Of a stretch of 64,000 nt of DNA, positions 25,683 through 34,344 are shown piece by piece. Source of the stretch: Tindallia sp. MSAO_Bac2 (lineage in GTDB: Bacteria; Bacillota; Clostridia; Peptostreptococcales; Tindalliaceae). The first letter of the stretch is position 1. Every line of letters starts with the position of its first letter. A program made the position numbers and the translations under genes. Below the pieces are notes generated by a model. It was not told the origin of the DNA. It ran no database searches and worked only from the letters and a program-made list of their open reading frames with translations. Where the stretch lies: assembly GCA_003838145.1 (NCBI GenBank), contig QYZZ01000118.1:1-64000 (forward strand), read 5' to 3'.

Positions 25683-25925
25683 CTGCTCGAAAAAGTTAGA
25701 AAATTTTGTTATTTTCTATGGACATTGTAAATATAGGTCGATATACTTAATAGAAACCATGCAATCTAAAAAGGTATCGATGGTTTTTCGAGGGATACAT
25801 TCGATGCAGAAAACCTGGATGATCAATAAGAAATCATCGATGGCTTCAGAAACCGGAAAAGGTAAAAGAATAGCCAATATAGAAATAAAGCAGCTGCAAG
25901 CTGCAAAAAGGAAGGTGATCAAAGC
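25683..25925 (+). other. Leader of the stalk-domain protein gene
   Basis: About 240 nt without a supported gene. AAACCAT (25754-25760) can pair with ATGGTTT (25780-25786), and the phrase ATCGATGG occurs twice (about 25777 and 25834). The motifs of known c-di-GMP or c-di-AMP riboswitches were looked for by eye and not found. It ends with the AAAGGAAGGTG ribosome binding site. Confidence 0.4.
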
Positions 25926-28655
25926 ATGCGAAAAACACCAGGAAGCAGATGGAAAAGAACCTGGCTGCTGATGATACTCATAACAGCATTAATACTGACG
26001 GCAATTCCCATAAGCGCATCAACCAACTTGCAAGTCCAGGTAAACGGCAGCATGGTAAGCTTTCCCGACGCCAGGCCTTACATTGATGCCAATAACCGGA
26101 CCTTGGTGCCTGTGCGTTTTATAGCAGAAGAATTGGGGGCCCAGGTGGAATGGGAGCCGGTGAATCAAATGGTAACGGTGATAACCCGGGAAAGTTACAT
26201 TGAGTTAACCATTGGCAGCTCACATGTCATCGTTAATGGAGAAGGATGGAATCTGGATACGGCTGCTGTTATAACTTCAGAAAGAACTTTTGTCCCGCTG
26301 CGTTTTGTCAGTGAAGCCCTGGGAGCTGACGTTCATTGGCAAGGCGACACACGAACTGTAGTGATTCAAACAGAGGGACAAACACTCTTTTCTGATCTGG
26401 GAGTATCCCTAACCTATCCAGATAAATGGCATTACGAATACCTGAATCCTGCCTCCGTCATTTTCAAAGACCCGGCAGCAACCGACGCCTACGATGTATC
26501 CGTCAATATTCAGAAACTGGATGGCAGTAATGCCGCCAGTGCCGAAGAAGTCAAGGAGGCTGTTTATAATGAATATTACAGCCAGCTGGAAGCTCTTAAG
26601 GGAGGCATCAGTCCTCTGGAAGATCTTGAAGATCCGCCTGAAAACTTAAAGAGGTACCCGGTAAAAATATTTTTGGCAGACTATGCTCTGGATGAAGTGG
26701 AATACAATGTGTTGACACTGCTTATTGACCGTGGAGATGGTTCCGTTAACCAGTTTTCCTTCACCGCACCCATAGACCGGTTTAACGATTATTCCCCCCT
26801 GGCAGACGTCATATACGACAGCCTGTCCATAGAAACCGGTGCCAAACCCGCCGGTCAACCACTGACGGATACCCTTCGCAAGACAACAAGTGGAGGGGAA
26901 ACGGTACTTGGGAATCTGGAATCTGATGGGATTCGTATCCGCATACCCGGTGACGCCTTCCGGCAGCCAACGGAACTGATACTTCAGGCTGCAGAGCCTC
27001 CGGCCGTAAGCCATAGCGATGGCCACACCCTGGTGGGTCCAAGCTATCAGTTTCAGATTAGCGGGCCTCAAAAGAGATCCGATGCTCCCATGGAGTTGAC
27101 GATGAAAGTAAATATGGACCAGGTGCAGCAGCCAGGAAGACTGAGAGTAGTCCATGATTTTGGAGAGCGCGGCATCAAATACCATCGCCCTGTTGCCCTT
27201 GATCAGTCAGCAGGCACCATTACAGTAGAGTTATACCATAACGGCTTTATCCACCCAAGAGAACTAACCCTGACACAGCTGGAAAAGGAATATGTTGACC
27301 GAAGAGCCAGACAAAGCTGGGCCATGGAAGAGGCAAAAAACCATATAAACATGCCGGTGGAACGCATGGTGGAAGAAATACTGATAGATGGATTCAATGC
27401 CAATAATCGCAGCATCATCAACAGCGTGCTTTACGAAGTAATGACAGACATCACCGACGATAAAATAAAACACTCGGATCTGGTAAGAACCCTTTACGAA
27501 GGAGATTATCGGGAGTTCAGCACAAAAATTGCCAAGCTGACCGGTAAGTCACTGGCAAAGAAAATTGATATGGAAGGCCTGAACATAGTCTTTAAATATG
27601 CAGACGATGCCGGAGAAGTGGCAGGCGTCTTTACCGAAGAAGGCGTTGATCGAGCAGCAGAAGTACTGGCGGATAAAATAATTGAAAATGTGCCGATGCT
27701 CAACAACCTGAGGCGTGGAACGCGAGTCATCAGAACAGAAATGAATAATTTCCAAAACAATGAAATAGAAGAAGCTTACCAGGTGTTTATACATGGTGGG
27801 CAGGATAATCGAAGATTTTTCGGTCTCATAGGCTACGATGGGATTCCTCCGGGCAATTTTGAGGAAATCTGGGATCGTATGGCTGGTGTTCAGCGGCGTG
27901 TTGTCATTGAGGCAGAAGAAGCCTATCGAAAAGAGCATAACCTGAGGCCTATGGACGATATACCTCGCCACATCAGAGAAGATATCAGAGAGCAGGCAAA
28001 AATTGATTTGAGATCACAATTCGAAAACCGAAGACAGCAGGAACAGGAAATAGAAGTTTTCCGTCAACAGCATCACTATATCATGCAGCAGTTCAGCTAC
28101 TACGATCTTCTCAGCGAATCCCTCATGCGCTATCATGACGTGAAGTCAGAGGAAGAGCTGCTGGACAGATACTATCTCTTCCTGGACGACATTCTGAGGG
28201 ATACCGGAAGAAAAGCTTTTGGATTTGACAGATGGATGATATCCTCAACCGAAGATATCCTGAAAATTGAAGATGCAGTATTCCTGTTGGCTGTCCGGAC
28301 CAGTAATACTTCCGATGCTTACGAAAGATACATGGAGCATATGAGGAGGAAAGGCTTACTTCCGGAAGAAGAAAAAGAACCGGAAACTGTCCAACCAGAA
28401 CCGACACAGCCAGAACCTGCACAGCCGGTACCAACACAACCGGAAAGCCAGCCTTCCACCACGGCAAGCCCCTGCCATGACCGCTACATGGAAGACGGCG
28501 ACAAACACGCCTTCCTGGAGTGCGTCTATGGCGGCATGAGCCAGAGTCAGATGCCGGACTGCGTGGCAGAATACTTCCGGAAGGGCAAAGATCTCAGTGT
28601 TTTTGAAGGCATCCAAAACCTGCGGTGCAAAGCAGAAGTTTTCCCCATTAGATAA
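25926..28655 (+). CDS. Secreted protein with copper amine oxidase N-terminal stalk domain
   Basis: A 909-residue exported protein of unknown function. Residues about 10-35 form a signal peptide (basic start, hydrophobic core, ending near SAS). Residues about 36-155 match the copper amine oxidase N-domain, a stalk-like repeat in Clostridia with the motifs RTLVPVRFIAEELGA and RTFVPLRFVSEALGA. The segment near 160-300 (GVSLTYPDKWHYE) resembles a PsbP-like module. A long helical middle follows. Residues about 817-845 are a proline/glutamine-rich linker of PEPTQ type, and the last 60 residues carry four cysteines. The start is supported by AAGGAAGGTG. It lies where B. subtilis has none, between tatD and yabE. 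Confidence 0.8.
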   Translation: MRKTPGSRWKRTWLLMILITALILTAIPISASTNLQVQVNGSMVSFPDARPYIDANNRTLVPVRFIAEELGAQVEWEPVNQMVTVITRESYIELTIGSSHVIVNGEGWNLDTAAVITSERTFVPLRFVSEALGADVHWQGDTRTVVIQTEGQTLFSDLGVSLTYPDKWHYEYLNPASVIFKDPAATDAYDVSVNIQKLDGSNAASAEEVKEAVYNEYYSQLEALKGGISPLEDLEDPPENLKRYPVKIFLADYALDEVEYNVLTLLIDRGDGSVNQFSFTAPIDRFNDYSPLADVIYDSLSIETGAKPAGQPLTDTLRKTTSGGETVLGNLESDGIRIRIPGDAFRQPTELILQAAEPPAVSHSDGHTLVGPSYQFQISGPQKRSDAPMELTMKVNMDQVQQPGRLRVVHDFGERGIKYHRPVALDQSAGTITVELYHNGFIHPRELTLTQLEKEYVDRRARQSWAMEEAKNHINMPVERMVEEILIDGFNANNRSIINSVLYEVMTDITDDKIKHSDLVRTLYEGDYREFSTKIAKLTGKSLAKKIDMEGLNIVFKYADDAGEVAGVFTEEGVDRAAEVLADKIIENVPMLNNLRRGTRVIRTEMNNFQNNEIEEAYQVFIHGGQDNRRFFGLIGYDGIPPGNFEEIWDRMAGVQRRVVIEAEEAYRKEHNLRPMDDIPRHIREDIREQAKIDLRSQFENRRQQEQEIEVFRQQHHYIMQQFSYYDLLSESLMRYHDVKSEEELLDRYYLFLDDILRDTGRKAFGFDRWMISSTEDILKIEDAVFLLAVRTSNTSDAYERYMEHMRRKGLLPEEEKEPETVQPEPTQPEPAQPVPTQPESQPSTTASPCHDRYMEDGDKHAFLECVYGGMSQSQMPDCVAEYFRKGKDLSVFEGIQNLRCKAEVFPIR

Positions 28656-28727
28656 CTTTTAGAGAGAAGACGAAATACCTTACGGTATTCATGTCAAAAT
28701 ATAGAGATTAATCATTCGGAATCCTGG

Positions 28728-28777
28728 GCGCTGAATTGATAGATATTGAAAGCCTCTATCAATTCAGCGCTCTTTTC
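28728..28777 (+). terminator. Terminator after the stalk-protein gene
   Basis: A perfect 15-bp stem (28728-28742 with 28756-28770) with a 13-nt loop, followed by TCTTTTC. Strong hairpin with a moderate T tract. Confidence 0.75.
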
Positions 28778-28860
28778 ATTGACCTGATTCTGGCAATCCT
28801 GTATCCTTTAGTCATAGAGTATCTAAAACTCTAATAATAAAAGGTTAGGAGAAATCGAAT

Positions 28861-29061
28861 ATGAAAAAGAGGAGAAGTCAACAGAACAAGCAGGAAGAAA
28901 ATCAGGACGACTTTGTAGATTCTGATGAACATTTTTACTACATTGCCGGATATACATCTGGAGGAGTGCCCTATGGAATCACATGGGAAGAGGCTATTAA
29001 AAACGGAATGACGCAAAAGGGTAAAATAAATGATGAATGCGACGATGACGAGGAAAATTAG
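28861..29061 (+). CDS. Small acidic protein, unrecognised
   Basis: A 66-residue protein with a basic start (MKKRRSQQNK), a central FYYIAGYTSGGVPYGITWEEA motif, and an acidic tail rich in Asp and Glu. The start follows GGTTAGGAG. The function is unknown. The following gene begins 59 nt downstream on the same strand, so the two probably form one unit. Both appear more AT-rich than the cobalamin genes by eye, which would suit acquired DNA. Confidence 0.6.
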   Translation: MKKRRSQQNKQEENQDDFVDSDEHFYYIAGYTSGGVPYGITWEEAIKNGMTQKGKINDECDDDEEN

Positions 29062-29119
29062 AAAACTCCAAAGAATATTGGCTGGCGGCAGGACTTTAAC
29101 GAAGAGGGGGTGTAATGCA

Positions 29120-30790
29120 ATGAATTATAATGAATTTATGAAGGCAGTAGATAAACAACTGTCTGCCATGTCTGAAACCGAAAAAACTGAATGGATACAT
29201 AATGTAGCGCGGACGACGGATATAAATCAGAGAGATGCATTTTTAGATTCCTTAACAAAAGAACAGGAATACCTTCCGGCTGTCTCTGTAAGTATTGAAA
29301 AAGAGGTAGAAGAACTGGAAGACTGGTTTAGAAAAGTAGAAGAGGCAGAAATCTATTTCGAGTGCAGTGGATATGAAGAATATGGAGAAGATTACTGGGA
29401 CAGAGAGTATACTTATGAGTATGCTGATATTTTTGAAATAGGAATGACGTTTGAAAGAGCATTTAGCATTGCAGAAATACTGTTGTTAAATAAAAAATAC
29501 CAACAAGCGGCAGTACTCTATGATTTGCTCTGCAGCGTTCATTTTCAGGCAATAGATAGTGATATAGGAGAATGCAGCGAGCTGGAGATGGAGGAACTGG
29601 TTGAAAAAGAACTGGTGACACTGGATTTGAAGAAAATTGCTCTCAACATGATGTATGCAAAATACCAGCAAACAGAAGGACAACAAAGAACGGAAGAATT
29701 ATTGAGACTTCTTTCGTGGCCCATGTGTAAAGGCGCTAAAATAGAAGAAGTGTTTACCGTAGGACCGGAAGAACTTGAAGGATTAGATGAATTTATGGAG
29801 GAATGGATTTCATTTTTGAAAAAGAGAGACGGGGATCTGGCTGGAAGGCTGCTGTCAGAGGCGTGTATATATCAGGGTGGAATCAGCCGTTTGTGTGAAG
29901 AAGCTAGGGAAGTATGGAAGAGGCATCCGGTTTTATACCATAATGCTTGTCAGCAACTAATAGATGAAAAAAATTACGATGAGTGTATTAAGGTGGGGAT
30001 GGAAGCCCTAAACATATTGCCGGATAAGTTAACCATCCGGGCAAGTATTGCAAATTTAACAGCAACAGCTGCGGGAGATGCTGATATCATGTATCGGTGC
30101 CATGAAGCCGCATTTTATTCTGAATCAACACTCTATCACTATTTACGTCTGTTTGAAATTCCGGATTATCGAAATAATATTGACAGAGCAGCTCAGTATG
30201 CTGGTACACTACCAGAAAAGCCTGTATGGGAAAATGATCTTGTAAACAAGCAAATGATGATAAATAGCATTTCAAAAGATCAGAAGATGATTCTGCGATT
30301 TTTTAGCGGAGATTTCGACTATATTTATGAAGAGTGCAAGAAAGATTCCAGGGTATTGGGCTGGAGCGTTAATACTAAAGGAATTTTCGTACCTCTTTTT
30401 ATTTTGCTGTTGGATAAAAACAGAAAGATAACAAAGGCTGGTCAACAACTGATAAATGGAATAAAATTCAGAACAGGATTTATGGGAGGCTGCCTTCAGT
30501 GCTTTGAGGATCAATTTTTAAGCTGGAAAGAAAAAATGAAATTATCGAATGAACAACATGAAGCATATATTGCGTGGCTAAAAGGAGAAACAGACAAAAG
30601 AGTTGAGGCTGTTGTGGGAGGAAAACACAGACAAAGCTATTATAAAGCAGCAGCACTTATAACAGCATTGGGTGAAGCGCTGGAATCAAATGGAATGTTA
30701 AACGGACGAAAGACATTGATAGAACACTACATAAAATTGCATTCCAGAAAAAGAGCCTTTAAAGCAGAATTTGGACAGTTTACTGAATAA
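29120..30790 (+). CDS. Large helical protein of unknown function
   Basis: The reading frame opens at 29030, but GAGGGGGTG lies just before the ATG at 29120, giving 556 residues. The sequence is rich in Glu, Lys and Leu, and appears mostly helical. Stretches such as KKYQQAAVLYDLLCSV and YDECIKVGMEALNILPDK look like tetratricopeptide-type helix pairs. There is no signal peptide or membrane segment. No family was recognised. It sits in the accessory block between conserved genes and shares its A-rich composition with the small gene before it. Confidence 0.65.
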   Translation: MNYNEFMKAVDKQLSAMSETEKTEWIHNVARTTDINQRDAFLDSLTKEQEYLPAVSVSIEKEVEELEDWFRKVEEAEIYFECSGYEEYGEDYWDREYTYEYADIFEIGMTFERAFSIAEILLLNKKYQQAAVLYDLLCSVHFQAIDSDIGECSELEMEELVEKELVTLDLKKIALNMMYAKYQQTEGQQRTEELLRLLSWPMCKGAKIEEVFTVGPEELEGLDEFMEEWISFLKKRDGDLAGRLLSEACIYQGGISRLCEEAREVWKRHPVLYHNACQQLIDEKNYDECIKVGMEALNILPDKLTIRASIANLTATAAGDADIMYRCHEAAFYSESTLYHYLRLFEIPDYRNNIDRAAQYAGTLPEKPVWENDLVNKQMMINSISKDQKMILRFFSGDFDYIYEECKKDSRVLGWSVNTKGIFVPLFILLLDKNRKITKAGQQLINGIKFRTGFMGGCLQCFEDQFLSWKEKMKLSNEQHEAYIAWLKGETDKRVEAVVGGKHRQSYYKAAALITALGEALESNGMLNGRKTLIEHYIKLHSRKRAFKAEFGQFTE

Positions 30791-30829
30791 GCCAATAAAG
30801 TTCTATACCATGGGAGGGAGATCTCTGAA

Positions 30830-31093
30830 ATGAAAAAAACCAACCCGGATTAAGCGATAAAAGAACTGACAATGATGCTTATGTACCTGACAAAATTTAA
30901 TGACGCAAACCGATTTGGTTCGAACCATGATATGGCCTGGAAGGGATATGATTTTGATGTCATTAATGAGCTGGACAGTGAAGAATTTATCCGGCAGGGC
31001 AGCCGTAGATCCAAGTCTGTTGCAATCACTGAAGAGGGAAAGAAGCTTGCAAAGGAACTGTTGGATAAGTACAACGTATTAGACTGGAAATAG
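30830..31093 (+). pseudogene. DUF6429-like gene with an early in-frame stop
   Basis: Good initiation signals (GGGAGGGAG before ATG at 30830) lead into MKKTNPD, then a TAA at 30851-30853, after which the same frame continues AIKELTMMLMYLTKFNDANRF to 31093. Without the stop it would be an 87-residue protein. It resembles DUF6429-like small proteins in the shape of its ELT..LMYLT and GRRSKS..T-E-G parts. Restart at the ATG of 30872 would give 73 residues, but no ribosome binding site precedes it. A single nonsense change is the simplest reading. Confidence 0.6.
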
Positions 31094-31122
31094 AATAAAG
31101 CACTTTCCTTCTTTCTTACAGC

Positions 31123-31156
31123 AAGCTTCTCCTCGTCCATGAGGGGGAGCTTTTTC
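31123..31156 (+). terminator. Terminator at the end of the accessory block
   Basis: AAGCTTCTCCTC (31123-31134) pairs with GAGGGGGAGCTT (31141-31152) with two G-T pairs, followed by TTT. A compact hairpin with a six-base loop. Confidence 0.7.
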
Positions 31157-31286
31157 TTGACCGGCTTCCGGCAATCGTGTATCGTTTAATGCAGGTGTGC
31201 GAAAAACTGAGCAAGCAGATCTGCCGCCTCTGTCAGCAGATTATGCAATAGCAGTCACCGGAGAACAGTACCGGAAGGATGATTCC

Positions 31287-32678
31287 ATGAACCAACAAAG
31301 AATTCTGAGAAGGCTTCGGAACAGAATATTTGCCCTTATAATGGGAATACTGATCCTGCCCGTAATGATCATTATCCTTCTGATTTACCAAAACATTAAT
31401 TATAATTCCATGCTGAAAGACAGCCTGGGAAATGATGCGGGAGAAGCTGCCCAAAGAATAGCCTCCAATCTGGTGCATGACTATCAGCAGGGACTGCATG
31501 AAATGAAAAAGTCGGATTACGGCTATTTTGAACAAATGATAGGACGACACTACAGAGAAAACATCTACATAATGGATACAGAAGGAAAGGTCCTTTACAG
31601 TAATGAAGCGTATGATTCGCCCCTTACTGATACTGAAGGGACAGAGCATCAGAGGATGGTGAAAATGCTGGAAGAAATAGATATGACTGGGTCCGGCTAT
31701 GAAGAATACGATTCCTACGGCCAATACGGCCGGCAGCTTATGATGGGATATGCCCCCATTAATAAGGAATCCGGCACTGATAAAATGGGGATGGTCCTGG
31801 TTTTGTCCCAGACTTCCCGGCTTCTGCCGGATGAAAGCGTTTACCGCATCATGTTTTTCGTAACCATTTTCATCGGTGGAGGTATTGTAATCAAGCTTTT
31901 ACTGAAGTTCTCGGAAATCATTCTTCAGCAGTTTATTCAGGTAAATCAGGAGCTTCAGTCCGCCTCAGATGAAGCAGATCATATCCGGAAGAAACTGCTG
32001 ATTTCAGAAAAACTGGCAGCTATGGGAAGGGTTACTTCCGGCATAGCTCACGAAATAGGCAATCCCCTGGCATCCATTTCCAGTATGTGCCAGGTTTTGG
32101 AAAGGCCCAACCTGCCGGAGGAAAAAAGGCAGGAATACGTAGGTAAAATAAAAAAGGACACGGACCGGATTGATGGGATCATAAAGGAATTTCTGTATTT
32201 TTCCGGAAATAAACCCCTTCAGAACCAACGGCTGAATGTGAATGAAGTGGTGAAAAAATCAATACAGACAATACCGGAAAACAGAAAAAATGCCAATGTA
32301 ACGATCTATGAAGATTATGCCGGCAATCTGCCCATGGTATCCGGTGATGCAGCAAAACTGGAGATGGTATTTGCCAATATTTTTCTCAATGCCTTTCAGG
32401 TCATGGAAGAAGAAGGCAGTATTTTTGTTCGGACCATGAAAAAACAAAGCACCGTCCAGATTGGCATCAAAGATACCGGAAAAGGAATTGACGATAAAGA
32501 CATTGATCGGATATTTGACCCTTTTTACACCACCAAGCCCATAGGGAAAGGATCCGGTCTGGGGCTATACATCTGTCAGCAAATTATCGAGGCTCACCAG
32601 GGCAGCATCAAGGTAAAAACAGATAATCAGTCCGGCACGGAATTTATTATTCGTCTTCCCATCCGGCAATCCGAATAA
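31287..32678 (+). CDS. Sensor histidine kinase of the sigma-54 module (NtrB/DctB-like)
   Basis: The 463-residue kinase starts at the ATG behind GGAAGGA; an earlier GTG at 31197 has no ribosome binding site. Residues about 13-37 form a first membrane span. An extracytoplasmic sensor domain follows (about 38-185), then a second span near 190-210 (MFFVTIFIGGGIVIKLLL). The HisKA box GIAHEIGNPLAS has the phosphoacceptor His255. The ATPase domain shows an N box (NIFLNAF), DTGKGI and GSGLGLYI. Adjacent to an NtrC-type regulator and to symporter genes, it probably senses the transported solute or its product. The sensor domain itself was not assigned to a family. Confidence 0.92.
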   Translation: MNQQRILRRLRNRIFALIMGILILPVMIIILLIYQNINYNSMLKDSLGNDAGEAAQRIASNLVHDYQQGLHEMKKSDYGYFEQMIGRHYRENIYIMDTEGKVLYSNEAYDSPLTDTEGTEHQRMVKMLEEIDMTGSGYEEYDSYGQYGRQLMMGYAPINKESGTDKMGMVLVLSQTSRLLPDESVYRIMFFVTIFIGGGIVIKLLLKFSEIILQQFIQVNQELQSASDEADHIRKKLLISEKLAAMGRVTSGIAHEIGNPLASISSMCQVLERPNLPEEKRQEYVGKIKKDTDRIDGIIKEFLYFSGNKPLQNQRLNVNEVVKKSIQTIPENRKNANVTIYEDYAGNLPMVSGDAAKLEMVFANIFLNAFQVMEEEGSIFVRTMKKQSTVQIGIKDTGKGIDDKDIDRIFDPFYTTKPIGKGSGLGLYICQQIIEAHQGSIKVKTDNQSGTEFIIRLPIRQSE

Positions 32679-32715
32679 TGGTAATGCATCTGGCAATGGT
32701 CAAGGAGGAAAATAA

Positions 32716-34086
32716 ATGCGGCGACTATTAATCATTGAAGATGAAGAAAACCTTAGAGAAGTACTGACCTTCCTGCTGGAAGAAGAAGGCTATCGTGTTG
32801 ATACAGCGGATGATGGCATCGAAGGAGAGCGTAAAATTCTCTCAGCGTCTTACGATCTGATTATCACAGATATAAAACTGCCGGGAAAAGACGGATTATC
32901 CCTGTTGCAGCTGAAAGAAAAACATCAGCTGGACACTGCCTTTATCCTTATCACCTCCTATGGAAGTGTTGAATCAGCCGTTGAAGCTATTAAAATGGGG
33001 GCAGAGGAATATATCACCAAACCCTTCAGAAACGATGACTTTATCCGGACAGTGACACGAATCATGAAATACCGTGAAATGGAAAGGGAGAATAAGATTT
33101 ACCGGCAGGAACTGAAGGAAAAATACCGGTTTTCTGAAAGTGTGATTGGGAAGAGCAAGGTGATGCGGGAAGTCTTTGATATTATTGAAAAAGTAGCATC
33201 CTACGATGCATCTGTTTTGATAAGCGGTGAGAGCGGCACAGGAAAGGAGATGATTGCCAAAGCCCTTCACTTCAACAGTCCGCGCCACAAAAATCACTTT
33301 GTACCGGTAAACTGTGGAGCTATTCCGGAAAATCTGCTGGAATCGGAGTTTTTCGGATATGTAAAAGGTGCTTTTACCGGTGCGGTGGCAGATAAGACCG
33401 GCCTGTTTCAGCAGGCTGAAGGCGGCACTATTCTCCTGGACGAAATAAGCGAAATGAGTCATAATTTGCAGGTGAAATTATTAAGAGTGTTGCAGGATAA
33501 AGAAATCAGAAAAGTAGGTGCCGTCGAATCCTCAACCATCGATGTTCGGATACTGGCGGCCACCAATAAGGACCTGAAGGAAGAAGTGGAAAAAGGAAAC
33601 TTTCGTGAAGACCTTTATTATCGCCTGAATGTGGTCAACATCCAGCTGCCGTCTCTGCAGCAGCGAAAAGAAGATATTCCACTGCTGGTAGACCATTTTA
33701 TCGATAAATTCAACAGCCGATATGGAAGGCATGTAAAAGGCGTCAGCCGGGATGTGGTAACAGCTTTGCTGCATTATTCCTGGCCGGGAAATGTCCGTGA
33801 ACTGGAGCATGTGATGGAAAGTGCCCTCACCCTGTGCGAGGGTGAATGGATTGAAATACGTCATATACAGGATAAAATTCAGCTCAGGATGGATGAGATG
33901 GATATCATCATTCCCAGAGAAGAGCTGAATCTGAAAAAGACACTGGAAAAAGCAAAAGAGAAAATTGAGCGGGAAATGATCCGGCGTGCACTGGAAGAGG
34001 CAGAGCAAAACCGCACGGAGGCAGCCCGCTTACTTGGGATCAGCCACCGGTCCCTGATGTACAAAATCAGCGACTATGAAATCTGA
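32716..34086 (+). CDS. NtrC-family sigma-54-dependent response regulator
   Basis: A 456-residue activator. The receiver domain (1-120) has the phosphorylation site Asp52 in ITDIKLPGKDG. The AAA+ domain shows GESGTGKE (about 171-178), the sigma-54 contact loop GAFTGA (218-223), and a Walker B region GGTILLDEIS. A Fis-type helix-turn-helix ends the protein (NRTEAARLLGISHRSLMYKI). The start follows AAGGAGG, 37 nt after the kinase gene. It should activate the -24/-12 promoter found 217 bp downstream of its stop. Confidence 0.95.
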   Translation: MRRLLIIEDEENLREVLTFLLEEEGYRVDTADDGIEGERKILSASYDLIITDIKLPGKDGLSLLQLKEKHQLDTAFILITSYGSVESAVEAIKMGAEEYITKPFRNDDFIRTVTRIMKYREMERENKIYRQELKEKYRFSESVIGKSKVMREVFDIIEKVASYDASVLISGESGTGKEMIAKALHFNSPRHKNHFVPVNCGAIPENLLESEFFGYVKGAFTGAVADKTGLFQQAEGGTILLDEISEMSHNLQVKLLRVLQDKEIRKVGAVESSTIDVRILAATNKDLKEEVEKGNFREDLYYRLNVVNIQLPSLQQRKEDIPLLVDHFIDKFNSRYGRHVKGVSRDVVTALLHYSWPGNVRELEHVMESALTLCEGEWIEIRHIQDKIQLRMDEMDIIIPREELNLKKTLEKAKEKIEREMIRRALEEAEQNRTEAARLLGISHRSLMYKISDYEI

Positions 34087-34087
34087 T

Positions 34088-34121
34088 GCAATGGCTATGA
34101 ATATAATTTCATAGCCATTGC
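34088..34121. promoter_or_regulatory. Inverted repeat downstream of the activator gene
   Basis: GCAATGGCTATGAA (34088-34101) and its perfect complement (34108-34121) are separated by 6 bp. No T tract follows, so an intrinsic terminator is doubtful. It lies about 180 bp upstream of the sigma-54 promoter and could be an activator-binding site. Confidence 0.45.
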
Positions 34122-34160
34122 TATTGACGGGATAATATCTTTGATCAAAAGGATGCTGTC

Positions 34161-34252
34161 GCATTAAAGCACTAAACCTCTTATAAGGATATTGACATGA
34201 CCTTCGGAAATTATCTGGATACTATGAAAAGCTTTGCATTAAAACACAAATC
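34161..34252. promoter_or_regulatory. Candidate upstream activating direct repeats
   Basis: GCATTAAAGCACTAAAC (34161-34177) recurs as GCATTAAAACACAAATC (34236-34252), 14 of 17 identical, exactly 75 bp apart, close to seven helical turns. Both lie upstream of the -24 element, where an NtrC-type activator is expected. Confidence 0.4.
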
Positions 34253-34302
34253 ACATAAAGCCTGAATAGCTGAAAAGTCTGAAAAACCAGTCATAATCAT
34301 TC

Positions 34303-34318
34303 TGGCACGTTCCTTGCT
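34303..34318 (+). promoter_or_regulatory. Sigma-54 (-24/-12) promoter
   Basis: TGGCACGTTCCTTGCT matches the consensus TGGCACG-N4-TTGCT exactly, with the invariant GG and GC separated by 10 bp. It lies 26 bp before the first symporter ATG and right behind an NtrC-type activator gene. Confidence 0.93.
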
Positions 34319-34344
34319 TAATATTAATGACAGGAGGAGAGAAA

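Noticed and set aside
25683-25925. c-di-GMP or c-di-AMP riboswitch before the stalk-protein gene
   Set aside because: The leader length fits and a weak hairpin exists, but the characteristic conserved blocks are not visible.
25645-25971. 108-codon frame between tatD and the stalk-protein gene
   Set aside because: It starts inside the tatD terminator, has no ribosome binding site, and runs into the well-supported start of the 909-residue protein.
31197-31286. Longer N-terminus of the histidine kinase from GTG at 31197
   Set aside because: No ribosome binding site and no conserved sequence; the ATG at 31287 precedes the first membrane span closely.
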